A stretch of DNA of 64,000 bases from Chrysomallon squamiferum. Taxonomy: Eukaryota > Mollusca > Gastropoda > Neomphalida > Peltospiridae. Within the stretch, counting starts at the first letter, position 1; each line of letters opens with the position of its first letter. The notes beneath the pieces were generated by a model. It had not been told where the DNA came from. It saw only the letters and a list, made by a program, of their open reading frames with translations, and did no database searches. Of this stretch, positions 50,100 to 62,133 are shown piece after piece. The position numbers were made by a program, and so were the translations under genes. Location of the stretch: assembly GCA_012295275.1 (NCBI GenBank), contig CM022670.1, forward strand, positions 15,481,198 through 15,545,197. The letters run 5' to 3'.

Positions 50100-53000
50100 A
50101 TGCGAGAAGATTCAAACTCCTGTTCGCCATATTCTCCAGACAGCCCACAAATAATCGAAACGGTAAGACATATATATATTTAGCATTCGCTGCTTTGTAT
50201 TATTTTTAGATATATATTTATATATGTATATATAATTTATTTTTTAACAAAGAAAGTGTCGGCCGATAAACAAGATTTTTGAAGCCTTGGGATTTTTGTA
50301 TAGTCATATTTATAAATTACGTTTACCGGAAAAGTATCAGTCTGATAAGAACGAATGTCTACAGAGCTTATTTTTTACATTTAATTTTTAGAAATCCATT
50401 CGGTGTTTATGATTTTGTTTATATTGATGTTACTGCGACAACTTCATTCGGCAAATCAGCTGTTTGCGGAACATTAACATACTTATTTTTATTTACCGAA
50501 AATATTTCCTTTCATAGAGGTTTTAACACAGGAGTGTACAAATAAATGCAAACATCTATAAATGACTGAAAACTGTGAGAGAAAAAATTATATTCAGCAA
50601 CATATTTTACGAAGTTACCAGCGCACTAAAATAATCAGGAAATAACAGCTAACGCCGATTTGTTTATTTTTAAGTAGGTCACTTGGGTTTTTGCTGTTTT
50701 TGGTGTAAATAAATTTACCTCGGTAATTCGAGGTATTATTCGCACTCAAGTGACTTCTGTGGAAAGGTGCACGCACTCTGCGAGTGTGATTGGAAGATGA
50801 GTTGTGCAACATTAGTTCTTGCGCGTCTGTTGCCAGTGAAGCACGCACGAACCGCGTGCTTGCCTTGCCGACATACTGTTGACAGTCCAAAGGTCGGCTG
50901 CTTTGCAAAGGGGTGTGGTTTCTTGCTTTTCGATTGAAACAATTTAGCTTCCTGTCTGGCAAATCATGTAATTTCCAGTTATAAATTGTACGAAATGCAT
51001 AATTACGACCTGTTTTTATTTTACAGAATATTTTATCAGTGTATATTGAAATAAATAATAAAAATAATGTTGACCGTAACCAATGAACTCTTCAATGACT
51101 CACATATACGGAAATGCTGTACAATCACGTGTCTGACCTTGCCATATTTGGAAAGTTTACACACACTAAGCACGTGGTTGTTTCAGTTAAACGCATACGC
51201 AGACAGTTGAAATAAATAAATAAACAAATAAGTAAATGTAAACAAAAGGACAATCCACATTGTGGTTAAGCAGTTCTTCATTCAAATGAAATACACAATA
51301 GCAAAGCCTGAATAAAAGATTGTTGTTTCTTCAGGAAATAACGGGAGGAAAGTTTGTGCACACTAAGAATGAATTAGTAGTTTATACTGTTTAAAAATAG
51401 GTCATCATTTCACTAAACAAACAAAAACAAACAAACAAAAAATGTATTGTTAACATTCATTCAGAAATTATTTTTAATACCAAGTATCGTGTGTAAGTTA
51501 CAGTTGTAACGATAATAAAGATATAAAGGTAATTTGCATGTGACAGTTTGAAAATGTTTCATTTTATATATATATACACACAAATCAATAAAATTTTCAG
51601 TGTAGTTACATTTGATTCATTTCATAAACATGCAGTTTTTGAAAACAAAATTTAATTCAAATTAATTTATTCCTCTAATTTAAAAAAAAGAAAGAAACTA
51701 TTTAAATTTTATTAATTTTAATCAAATATGATATTTAATGTGACATGATATATTAAAATGATTTGAAAACAGGACAGAGAAATGGTGCTGCGAGGTGGTC
51801 GAGCTACAACCTGCACTGACCCCATGGAACGCGATGCTGTCGAGACGTTGTTGTCCATCGGTAACAGTCATCAGAAACCAGTGATTGATGATTACGTGTT
51901 ACGCCCTGGGAGACTGACACCCCCCTATTCCACGGGATCAGCTTCACCCCCTTGTTCTGATGATGGTTCTGACATCACATCAAGTAATGACGGACTGCAG
52001 GAACCAAAAACCACAAGAGATTCCAAACTTGCACGAGTGAGCATCAATATATTTTGTAATAATGCAGTTACTTCCATTTTTTTTTTTTTTTTTTTTTTTA
52101 TTTTTTTTTTTTTTTATTTTTTTTTTTTTTTTTTTAAAAATATATATGCAACTAGATTAATATTAGCACATAAAACTAAATGACTGATTTATTTCTGTTA
52201 CATTAATTGCAGAGTTACAGGTTAAATTTTGTTATAAACTGTAAACAGTTTTATCATGTTTAACTCCCAACAGTTTTTATATGTGAACTATTTAAAATAC
52301 AGAAGGAAGTAAATTAATTATTTGAGGTCATTCTTTCTTTTCTTTTTTTTTTTTTTTTCAAAATTTAAGTTCAGTTTTTTTTTTTTTTTTTTCTTCTTTT
52401 TTAGCTTTTGCTGGAACATCCCATTCCTAAGATCAGTGTGGCAGGATTTGGATGGCAGGCAGCCAGTGCCTCATCACTGACAAAGACCACCCCTCCTCAG
52501 AGTTCCAGTGTTCCAGTGATTATGCCACCAAGAAAACGCAAATACCCACCAGAGCTTTTCGAAGGCAACAAGGACACAACCAGCTGTGTTGTGAGGGATT
52601 CGCTTACGCCACCAGAAAGTCCACGCCTCACTTCTGCACCCACGCTGCAGACACCACCCGACAGTAACAAGAATTCCCAGAAACCCGACCACAATCACAA
52701 GCACCCTGTGCCGTCTGCTCAGCCTCCTGTTCACCAGAACTTTTATCGTGAGACAGAAGAAATTCTGAAATCGAATGGTGAATTTAGACATGAACCTCTC
52801 CGTGCTCCTCAGGGACAGTTTCCCCTCATCGTTCCAGCTCAGTCTGATCTGTCCAGGGTGCAGGGCCAGATACCCACCGCTGGTGCAAACTGTTCAGGAA
52901 ATGTGCCAACTTTTATTTCCGAACAGAAATTTCCTGGGAAGAGTGCAGAAGCAATACCACAAATCAAATCTCAGATTCCCATTCTGATGCCGCTGAATCA

Positions 53001-53868
53001 GGCCCCCATTGTTCAGGTGTTTGTGCTCGGGGCGGGTGCTGTGGCGCCGCCCCGCAAGGACCACTTCGTGAAGACAGACAATTACTGTGCAATAGCGCCT
53101 GCTCCAGTGATACCTCAGTCCGGCTCGCAGACTGACGACACGTTCAGTGGCGACATGAAGCGTCGACGCAGCCACGCCTGTCATTTCAAAGATTGTGATA
53201 AAACGTATTTCAAAAGTTCTCACCTGAAGGCACACATTCGTACTCACACAGGTAGGATTTCATTTTACATGATGTTAGAGAAATAAAAATGATCATTTAG
53301 GTTATCTTCTAAATTTTAGACTTTTGCCATGCTACAGAAAGAGGAACTGATTGTTGTTTTCACAGCTTTTGTAAAAAGGCAGCGTGTCCTTTTCTCTCTG
53401 TAATTGTTCACTTCTTTATTTATTTATTTATTGACATTTTTAATGTTTAATTTATATTTGTTTTCTGAAGAAAGAATAAACCTTTGACATTGGCAGTGTT
53501 ACAGAAAGAGATATTCATTGTTCATTTCGCAGTATTTGTCAGAATTTTATAACTGAAATTAAACAATCATATACCATTTTTTTTTTTTTTTTTTTTCATT
53601 ATGATTAAATTTTGATTTCCGTGTTTCAGGAGAAAAGCCATTTGTTTGTAACTGGGAGTTGTGTCTGCGCAGATTTGCGAGATCTGACGAGTTGTCCCGA
53701 CACAAACGCACACACACAGGTGAGAAGAAGTTTGAGTGTGGACAGTGCAACAGAAAGTTCATGAGAAGTGACCATCTGAACAAGCACATGAAGACTCACA
53801 CCCTGAACAAGAAATCTCCAAACTGGCAGACAGAACCACACGAAGATAACAGTGTTTACGTATGGTGA
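50100..53868 (+). CDS. KLF10/11-like: Kruppel-like factor, KLF10/KLF11 (TIEG/cabut) type
   Basis: Nuclear C2H2 transcription factor that binds GC/CACCC boxes; TIEG members act mainly as repressors. Exons 50100-50162, 51773-52036, 52405-53251 and 53630-53868 keep phase and give 470 aa (human KLF10 480, KLF11 512). The start at 50100 has an in-frame TGA 15 bases upstream. Features in order: [13 protein letters not shown] (about 39-51), matching the Sin3-interaction helix of KLF10/11; Pro-rich repression-type motifs ([17 protein letters not shown]); basic stretch [18 protein letters not shown] before three zinc fingers. Finger 1 is at about 366-390 ([13 protein letters not shown]), finger 2 at 396-420 ([14 protein letters not shown]) and finger 3 at 426-448 ([14 protein letters not shown]), with the KLF spacing and TGEK linkers. 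A short tail of about 22 residues follows. Family-level placement is firm; the KLF10 versus KLF11 split is vertebrate-specific. Confidence 0.95.
50740..50945. promoter_or_regulatory. GC-rich island in KLF intron 1, possible enhancer
   Basis: About 200 bases with many CpGs in an otherwise AT-rich intron. Motifs include GTTGTGCAAC (50801-50810, C/EBP-like palindrome), GGGTGTGG (50911-50918, reverse of CCACACCC, a KLF-bound CACCC box) and TGTGGTTT (50914-50921, RUNX type). The two overlapping minus-strand open frames here show no protein family, so regulatory DNA or an unannotated promoter is more likely. Confidence 0.35.
52078..52402. repeat. Long T tracts filling KLF intron 2
   Basis: Two interrupted poly-T blocks (about 52078-52135 and 52340-52402) make up much of the 368-base intron. 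The second is the polypyrimidine tract of the acceptor before 52405. Confidence 0.9.
53371..53471. repeat. Dispersed duplicate, copy 1 (KLF intron 3)
   Basis: Runs from GTAAAAAGGCAGC through a TTTATT run to TTGACATTTTTAATGTTTAA and beyond. It matches 55487-55600 with few differences. Flanking it, TTACAGAAAGAG-type segments at about 53333 and 53500 also repeat with a 167-bp period. Confidence 0.85.
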
Positions 53869-55025
53869 CAGTGTCTACACCCATCCTACCATCTGTGATG
53901 GCAACACCTTCAGTTACATCAAAATGAATATTCAGTTTTTTCAGGAAGTGACAGTTGCTACAGATACAATGCTTAACTTGAGACCATTTTTATTTATATA
54001 TTCTAGTCTAAAACATTACGTTGCCAACAGTCTTTAAAACAATATAGTCTGAAGATGGTGTATTTAAGAAAGAACACAAATCATTTTGTGTGTGTTAATG
54101 TTGATTTAGTAATACAAAAAGTAATTAATAAATGGGAGAAAGTTTAAATTATGTTCAGGAAAAGTTTACACAAGCTTTTCTTTTTTTCTTTTCTTTTTTT
54201 TTGTCTCCATCCTTGATGTTAATATTTTAGTTAGCATTTTAATTTATATTTTCTTCCATGAAATAAGAATTATTTTGTATTTATAGTTGGCTTATTATTG
54301 TAACATGACATTCTGCCAGTATCGTAATACACAAACATTGTGCCCCATATCATAATACACAAATACTGGTGGTAAATGTTTATGAGATGACACAGACTCA
54401 TCTTCATCAAATGTCCCATTAAATTATTTTTCTTTGAACCAGTATTCCACAACTGGTCTATCAAAAGAGGTGGCATGCACCGTCTAAAAGTGCATGTAAA
54501 AGATATCTTGTCAGAAAAACAGGATTTATCCAAATAGGTTTTTACTTTCGTTAAACTAACTAAAATCTTTCTTTAAACGAAGTCCAAGGACTTTGAGAGG
54601 GAAACAAGAAGACTGAAGTTAAAACTTCATAATTAAATATTTGATTTTTGTATTTCATGTTTACCAGTTGTCTTTCAATTGATTGTCAATGAAGTTTATA
54701 TTGATTATAATTTATTGTTTTCAATGTTCAGATTGACATTTTATTTTTGTACTTTGTACACAGAATGTTTTGTTGCTGCCTGTTTATGGAGTTTTTATTT
54801 CACATTTGTCAACCAGCAATGTTACCTTACCACTTAATTTATATATTTTAACTTTCATTTTAATGTGCAGTTGACCTGCATTTAAAATATTGTAATTAAT
54901 TTTGTGTACAGCTATAAGAGAAAAAAACCCAGCTAGATAGATGTAATTATTTGTGTTTGTTGTAGATATTAAATAACTGCATCTTGGTGATAGTAAAATA
55001 AATTCCTTCAGATTTTATTATGTAA
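53869..55025 (+). other. 3' UTR of the KLF gene
   Basis: Non-coding after TGA 53866-53868. AATAAA at 54997-55002 is followed by a GT-rich stretch (TGTAAATGTGGG), and is the preferred end. A further hexamer near 55355 is possible. Confidence 0.5.
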
Positions 55026-55486
55026 ATGTGGGAAATGTACACATTTAGATAAGTTACAGAGAAAACAATATGCTTTCTTTTTTTTTTTTTTTAATTTAAT
55101 AATTAAACATTACTGATGGTCTTATTAGTTTGTAAACAAACTACATGTTAAAGCATCATCATTGGAAAATACCAGATTATATAATCATTATTTTAACATT
55201 AACCAAACTGGGACTGCACAACTTCACATAGCTCAAGGCTTACTTAGGTCTAAAGTGTGGCCCTGGGTTATGTATAGTTCATTATTTGAAACAGAGATTT
55301 ATGCAGAAGGCAAGTAAATAGATTGTAAGAAAATCTAGTATTTTTGGGGTTTTAAATAAAGTAACATAAATAATAATGTTAAAAATGAAAATGTGTTGTC
55401 TTTTTAAAGAAGCATGTAATTAAGAAACTTCATATAAATGTGTATGTAATGTCTTAACTACGTATTGTCCAGCACTTGAACCATAT

Positions 55487-55600
55487 GTAAAAAGGCAGCA
55501 TATCTTTTTCTCTGTATAATTGTTCACTTCACTTCATTATTTATTTATTTATTTATTTATTGACATTTTTAATGTTTAATTTATACTTGTTGTTTAAAGA
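55487..55600. repeat. Dispersed duplicate, copy 2 (downstream of KLF)
   Basis: Same orientation and order as copy 1: GTAAAAAGGCAGC, TAATTGTTCACTTC, a longer TTTA run, then GACATTTTTAATGTTTAATT. Since one copy is intronic and one lies past the gene, this is either a low-copy repeat family or a local duplication. Confidence 0.85.
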
Positions 55601-56424
55601 GCAAATTTAACCGTCAGGCATTGCCTTGTGTACCTATTAAAATGATTTGTCAGTAGAAGTATACTGACTGCTAAAAATTATGGATTCAATACTGAACGTG
55701 ATCACAGCTTCTGTTTTTGTATTTTATTTATTGTGCATCGACTTTAATTAAATGGTGATATAAAAGAAATTTATTTGAGGTTTTTGTTATTTCATATATT
55801 TTATTTATTTATTTATTATTATTATGTTCTTTTTTTTAACAGATTATTTAAATTGTATTAGGAGGAAGAAATAAAACAACTATTTTTTCTTTCTTTTTTC
55901 CATGTTTAATAAATGAAGACAGACAGAATCGTAATTATAATACTGATGTCGCAGTTTCCCGTTAATCATCAGTGTTCTCCAGCTGTTCACATATGTTGAC
56001 GCTAAATCTAATTTTTAACTCTGAATGGGTGCATACGCAACTTTACAAATACCAAGATACCGGGTGTTTGAGATTCTGTGAGGGACACACACACATCAGT
56101 TTTGCTATCACTGTAATTATGTGAAAGCCCGCGTTTTTCTCGGTGCCTTTGTTGCTAGTAGTGAGACCCGCGTGCGTTTTCTCTGCTGTTGTGCCGTGGT
56201 TCGGAAAGGTGAAACAACTGTAGTGAACTTTTGACTCGAGATAAACATGGCCCCTGGACATCTCTGATTACGTGTTTTGTGACATCGTCTGGCAAACAGT
56301 GATTTGCTGTTTGAAATAGGGTCCGCTGCACGAAATTAGATGTAGAAATTTTGAAATACAACTTTTTGTTAGCCCCGTTCAAGTCCGATAAGAATTTTTG
56401 TACATATTTCTGATTTAGAGGTTA

Positions 56425-56455
<31 letters not shown>

Positions 56456-57664
56456 TTTTGCAGTTCAAAGGTTAAGTCAGTTATCCATCATAACAGAAGG
56501 AAACCGAATCTGGCTGATTTTTTTTTTTTCTTCTTCTTCTTCTTCTTCTTCTTTAATGTAAGAATTATTAATCGTTTTTGTACGTTTTAAACGGACATTC
56601 CACAGTCGTCACACTTGGGTAAGAGGAGATAAATAAATGACCGTTTCACCCCAGTGCATGACCTTCGAGAAACGAGTTTCTGCTTTCACGCATCAAACGT
56701 GTCAGAAACAGATTCACTTTCATCTTGACTATTATGGCTGTTTCAAATAACAATATTTATTTCTCAGTATTGAGGTTCGTACATTTCGTTTATTTTCTGT
56801 ATATGTAAAACAAGATGATTTTAACATTCTGTTTGAAAGTAATGACTAAAGACCATCATTTTATTTATCAGCAAAACCATATTTTATTTGTTTCATCTCA
56901 TTTCATTTCATTTTATCTTATTTTATTTTATTTTTTTTTTTATTTTATTTTATTTTATTTCATTAAACCTCAAAATTGGCTAATACATATGTTCTCGTGA
57001 CATGTATCCTGACCTAGCTATTTTTATTATTTTCCTCGTGTGTATATTTTATTTTCAAATACATTATCCCGTATTAAGGGGAAACAAATAAAAATAAATA
57101 AAATAAAAAAGAGAAAGAAACAATGTACGGGATTCATTGTCCGCGTGCCATTTATTTAAATATAGTAATATATAAATTTTGTACCAAACACAAAGAAGAA
57201 AATAAAGTACGAGTGGGATTATATGGTATCGACTTTTATGTGTTAACGTATGTGCATTACATTAAATATCATATGTTAGTTAAAACGACCTCCGTAAAGA
57301 AATGTGATTCATGTCGTGACCGATATGATTTACGTAACTGTCTACGCGCGCGCACTGCGGCGTTAGACTTGCAAATATTAAATAACTGAGTGGCTGTATG
57401 ACCGACCGACTGACTGACTGACTGTCCGTCCTTGGCTGTGCACCCTCCTCTCCAAGTCACGTTTTTCTTCTGTTCGAATATTACACCAGCATTTCTGACC
57501 CGAGTGGCACATATCAGCATTTGTTTAAATAATGATAAACTGATAATAATGGACTACGAAAATAAATATGAAAATGAGTTGTAACGTGGAATATGGAATA
57601 TTACTATTATTAGGACACTCGTAATTCATTTTTGTTACTCGTTACCACCCATTGTTTTATTGTG

Positions 57665-57812
57665 AAACGTTTTATTTTATTTTATTTTATTTTATTTTAT
57701 TTTAATTTAATAATAATAATAATAATAATTATTATTATTATTATTATTATTATTATAAAAACCCCACAAAAATAATTAATTAAAACAACAACAACAACAA
57801 CAACAACAATAA
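57665..57812. repeat. TTTTA, AAT/ATT palindromic and CAA microsatellites
   Basis: TTTTA units run at about 57665-57704. AAT units then flip into ATT units (about 57709-57757), forming a self-complementary arm pair. A CAA run follows at about 57785-57810. Confidence 0.9.
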
Positions 57813-59125
57813 TATAGTAAATCATCTAAATGTATTAGACACAAAGCAAACTACGCCAAGAACACGTGAAAGACGTTTTAACCTTCATCGCATTTCAAAC
57901 TACTGAATGACGACTAAGTGACCCGTTTCTTTTTTTTTTTCCTTTGAATCCGATTAGGCCTATTATCCTGTAATGTTTTAATTTGTGTGCATTGCGGCAT
58001 CAGGCTAGGTTCTTTTTGACATGTGTCGTGAGAATATTTACAACTATTCTTACATCTGTCTGTTTTAACTCGCATATTACGTAATTTATGGAAAGACGAA
58101 CACGAAGGAGAATCGTGAAAAGATAATACTGTAACACCGTGACATAATTATATTGAATATTTGACACTACAACGTGCAGACCTAAGGATAAAGTCTGTTT
58201 CAGCATAATTAGGTGAAGAAGCTACGAAGTGTTTTTTTTTGTAAAATGTATTTATCAGTCTGTTAGATTATCTTAACCATTTCAAGTACCTATGGCGTTA
58301 TATAACGTGATTAGAACAAGGATGTGTCCAAAATTATTTATAATAATAATAATAGTTGTAACAGTAGTAGTAGTAGTAATAAAAATAGGAGGAGAAGGAG
58401 AAGTAATAAATAAATATAATGTGAGACTGGCTGTATGAAACTGAAGATGAAATCAGTTTTATTAGATAAAAAAAAAAAAAAAAAAAAAAAAAAATCGATT
58501 GCAAAACAACTGCAAGATAAACATGGGCGCATTACAACAGCTTTTTGTGCTACATATGATTTGCAAGTCACGAGCACTTTATAATTATCTCTTGTATCAA
58601 CACAAATGCACTGAATTACGTAGTACACCTGTACGACTAGAGTAGGTTAAATACTGACATATATAATGTTCAAAAGTGGAATATGCATCGTTGTAATGTT
58701 CTCTTTTTTTTTTCTTCTTATTATTACTGCATTTACTTGGAGGTTTATGCCTCGGGCATAACAACCAACTATATAATAATAATAATAATAATAATATAAT
58801 AACAGTATTTTATCAGTGTGTAAAGGTACTCTTGATAAAATGTTCCTGTCCTTGACTATCTTGAAGCACCTCTTGAACTAAGGGCCAGACAAGCTTACGA
58901 AGTCTTCTGCGCTGCACTTTACGGGTTTTTATGTCCAATAACCGGGTGCAAATGTTAAAAAAACATTACAAGTCTATATTTAAACCATACGGGGCTTTCC
59001 AGCAGTATGGGTAGTGCTGATGTTAATATTACATGTGCAGTTAATGCATATAACGTCATTTGTTGGACACGTGATTAAAGAACAAGCCAGTCTTAAACTA
59101 ACTTTGCTGCGATATAAGCTAATTA

Positions 59126-59127
<2 letters not shown>

Positions 59128-59179
<52 letters not shown>
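59128..59179. repeat. AAT microsatellite
   Basis: Pure run of AAT units of about 50 bases. Confidence 0.95.
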
Positions 59180-59181
<2 letters not shown>

Positions 59182-60072
59182 TACGACCAGTTACATAAAA
59201 ATTTTATGAAATTTTACTGCATTTGCAATAACGTGATCTGATCTCATCCTGATTAAATTAGATTGTCCATTAGATGTGTCATATACATTTAAAGGGTGAA
59301 ATAAATGAAGTATAAAAACAGCGACGTTTCGTTTTTAATTAATGAACAGTTGCAGAAAGTTAAATAGGATTCATGTTTGTTTATTATTTCAGGATATTTA
59401 ATATAAGCTCTGTTTACTTAATTTATGTCTGAAAATACATCAGAACATATATAATAATTATTTTACACCATAAACTTGATTGCTAATTTTAAAACGTGAA
59501 TCTCGATAATTCGTGAATGGACTTTAACCAATGCACACTGACCTAATTTTTTTTTTCTTTCTTTTTTTTTTTTTTTTTTTTTTTTCATTTGCTATAAATA
59601 AGTGCAGAGTCCTGATACTATAAATTCTTTCCGCCCTCTAATACACGATTTACTACTGAGTGCAAATTCAGATAAGCTACTTAATTATTTTGTTGTTTTT
59701 ACATGCAATGGCCGTTAATCTCCAGTATTATGTAAGGTATGTTTACTGAGAATCGCTAAGTGGACAATACGATGCGAGGTAGTTTACAGTCATGTTCTGT
59801 GTTAGTATTTTAAGACATTTAAAAGTTACATTCCATTAGAAGTGAAGCCTCTAGGACAGCAGTAACAACAACTACAGCAGCAGCAGCAACAACAACAACA
59901 GTAATAATAACAGTATTAATAATAATAATAAATTATACAAATATTGTTTAATTTCATCTCTTTACAACATTTCAGTAATAAATTAAAAAAAATAAACAAA
60001 ATAAATAAATAGTATGTGGGTTAAAAGGCACAAAATTAATTGTATTTAAAATTTTCCAGCGATTAAGATTGC

Positions 60073-60239
60073 TATGTATGTATGTATGTATGTTTGTATG
60101 TATGTATGTTTGTATGTATGTTTGTATGTATGTATGTATGTATGTATGTATGTATGTATGTATGTATGTATGTATGTATGTATGTATGTATGTATGTATG
60201 TATGTATGTATGTATGTATGTTTGTATGTATGTATGTAA
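60073..60239. repeat. TATG tetranucleotide repeat, about 165 bases
   Basis: Nearly pure TATG units with a few TTTG interruptions near both ends. Open frames on both strands through it (MYVC and HTYI repeats) are repeat translations, not genes. Confidence 0.97.
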
Positions 60240-61569
60240 ATAAAAATCTAAATGAGAAAAACGACGTCAAATAATATTTGATCTGATTATTTCATCATGG
60301 TTCAACGAGCGTGGGAGGTGGCGTGTCTCACATTTTTGATGTTAGGAGCGAAGCTGATATCAGCCCAAGGCGTTGTCAAACAGGAATGTCAAAGTTTAGA
60401 TCACGTAGGACGAGGCGAGGCTTTCTGAACTTCAAAGCAGACATTTACCTTATAAACAGGATTTCAGTACTAAGTGTCGTTAAATACTGCCACTACTAAT
60501 AATAATAATACAACAACTACTACAACTAATACTGCTATACCACTACTAATGTTACTACTGCTACAGCTACTAAATACTTCTGTTATTATTTTATTATTAT
60601 TATTACTATTATTATTATTATAATAACTAAATGTTAGCCAATAAAACAAAATATGTTTTATTATATACCTATTATAATAACAAATGTTAGCACAATAAAA
60701 AACAAAATATGTTTTTTACCAGTGGTTGAGTGGTTGATAAATCAGTTATGTGGAACAGGAAATAATTAACCTCGAGCGATTTACTTCAGTTTCACATTAA
60801 CCGAACAAAGATAAAGCTATAGTGCTTATATATATACTTAACTGAACACGTCAGTAGACTGCTTCTACTACAACTACTACTATTGCTACTACTACTACTA
60901 CTGCTGCTACAGCTACTACTACTGCAGCTAATACAACAGACACTTCAATTCGTCGTTGATATGACAAGAAAAATTGATGTGAAAAAAGAAGAAAGCGAAA
61001 ATGGAAGAAAAAGAAAAAGAGCGAGTGAAATTAAAATGAAAGAGAGGAAATCATTTTATCGATTAAACTAAATATACGTGTGCTATATTTTATTTATAAT
61101 TGTAAATGTATGTATAATTACATATACATGCAAACCAACAGGTACTACTTCTAACCATCCATCGATCCATCCACCTTTGATACATACGTGCATCCGTTCA
61201 TTCATCTATCCGTCCATACATACTCACACAAGCACATACATACATACATACATGCGAATATTCACGTCTGCGGACCTGTTAATGTGTTTGATAGGAATTT
61301 ATTTAGTGAATATAAATGGGTCAGGGTTGTCCTCTATAAAGTTCTGAAACTGAAGGAGTTGCTGCGTTGCCTCACTGCACATGAAGGCCATGTACTTAAC
61401 TGTTTGCACTGAGAGGTACGCTCAGTGAGCTGGCTTTTCAAAACCGACATTGCTTTTATTCTCTGTTAATATCCGAGTGGCCCATATTGAATGGGAACAC
61501 TTAAATAACTTTTGTGCCAACAAAAATAGCTAAGAATATCAGAGGGAGATAAAATTAGGTGACTAGAGC

Positions 61570-61572
61570 CCT

Positions 61573-61612
<40 letters not shown>
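61570..61612. repeat. AAT microsatellite
   Basis: Pure run of AAT units, followed by a CAA run. Confidence 0.95.
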
Positions 61613-61616
<4 letters not shown>

Positions 61617-61775
61617 TTAAAAACAACAACAACAATGACAATATTATAATAATGAACGAATAAGTATATAAATGATGTTTTTTAAAAAAAAAAAAAAAAA
61701 AAAAATGCATAGCCTGTGAATAGCGAACATTTTCATAGCTTCCCATGTCAAATCGAATTAAGTACGATACTTAAG

Positions 61776-62133
61776 CGAATATAACAAGTAAAGTACATCT
61801 GTTTTTACGGAATACATTGAATTATGTATACGGAATATAACGAGTGAAATATTCATCACTGTATAAGGGATATAACAAGTGAAATGTATGTCAGTGTAGT
61901 CGGAATATAACGAGTAAAGCATCTGCCAGTGCTTAAGAATTAGCGAACAGCCAGTTTGTATGGAATATAACGAGTGAAGTATCGCCAATGTATACGAAAT
62001 ATAACGAGCGAAGAATTTGGCACTGTATGCGGAATATAACGAATGAAGTATCGCTCTTTTGTACGGAATATAACGAGTGAAGTATCGCCACTGGGGACGG
62101 AATATAACGAGCGAAGCGTCTGCTTTTCTGCAC
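61776..62133. repeat. Minisatellite with a 34-35-bp unit
   Basis: Ten recognisable units share the core GGAATATAACGAGTGAAGTA. They start near 61776, 61809, 61832, 61867, 61902, 61962, 61996, 62031, 62065 and 62099. Most spacings are 34-35 bases; one gap is 60 and one is 23. The core is better conserved than the second half of each unit. The last copies (from 61962) are the most regular. Confidence 0.92.

Noticed and set aside
50615-50962. Minus-strand gene in KLF intron 1 (115 aa)
   Set aside because: Two overlapping frames are equally open, with no family motif or splice context. The GC-rich island alone explains the lack of stop codons.
56043-56382. Small minus-strand proteins downstream of KLF
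   Set aside because: Overlapping frames in a GC-richer patch, with no start context, family motif or supporting exon structure.
57269-57520. Gene at the GACT-repeat patch
   Set aside because: Both strands are open because of CpG-rich and GACT-repeat composition; nothing recognisable is encoded.
61776-62133. CRISPR-like array
   Set aside because: Unit cores are about 20 bp with only about 14 bp between them, spacing is irregular, there is no cas gene, and the DNA is from an intron-bearing animal genome. It is a minisatellite.
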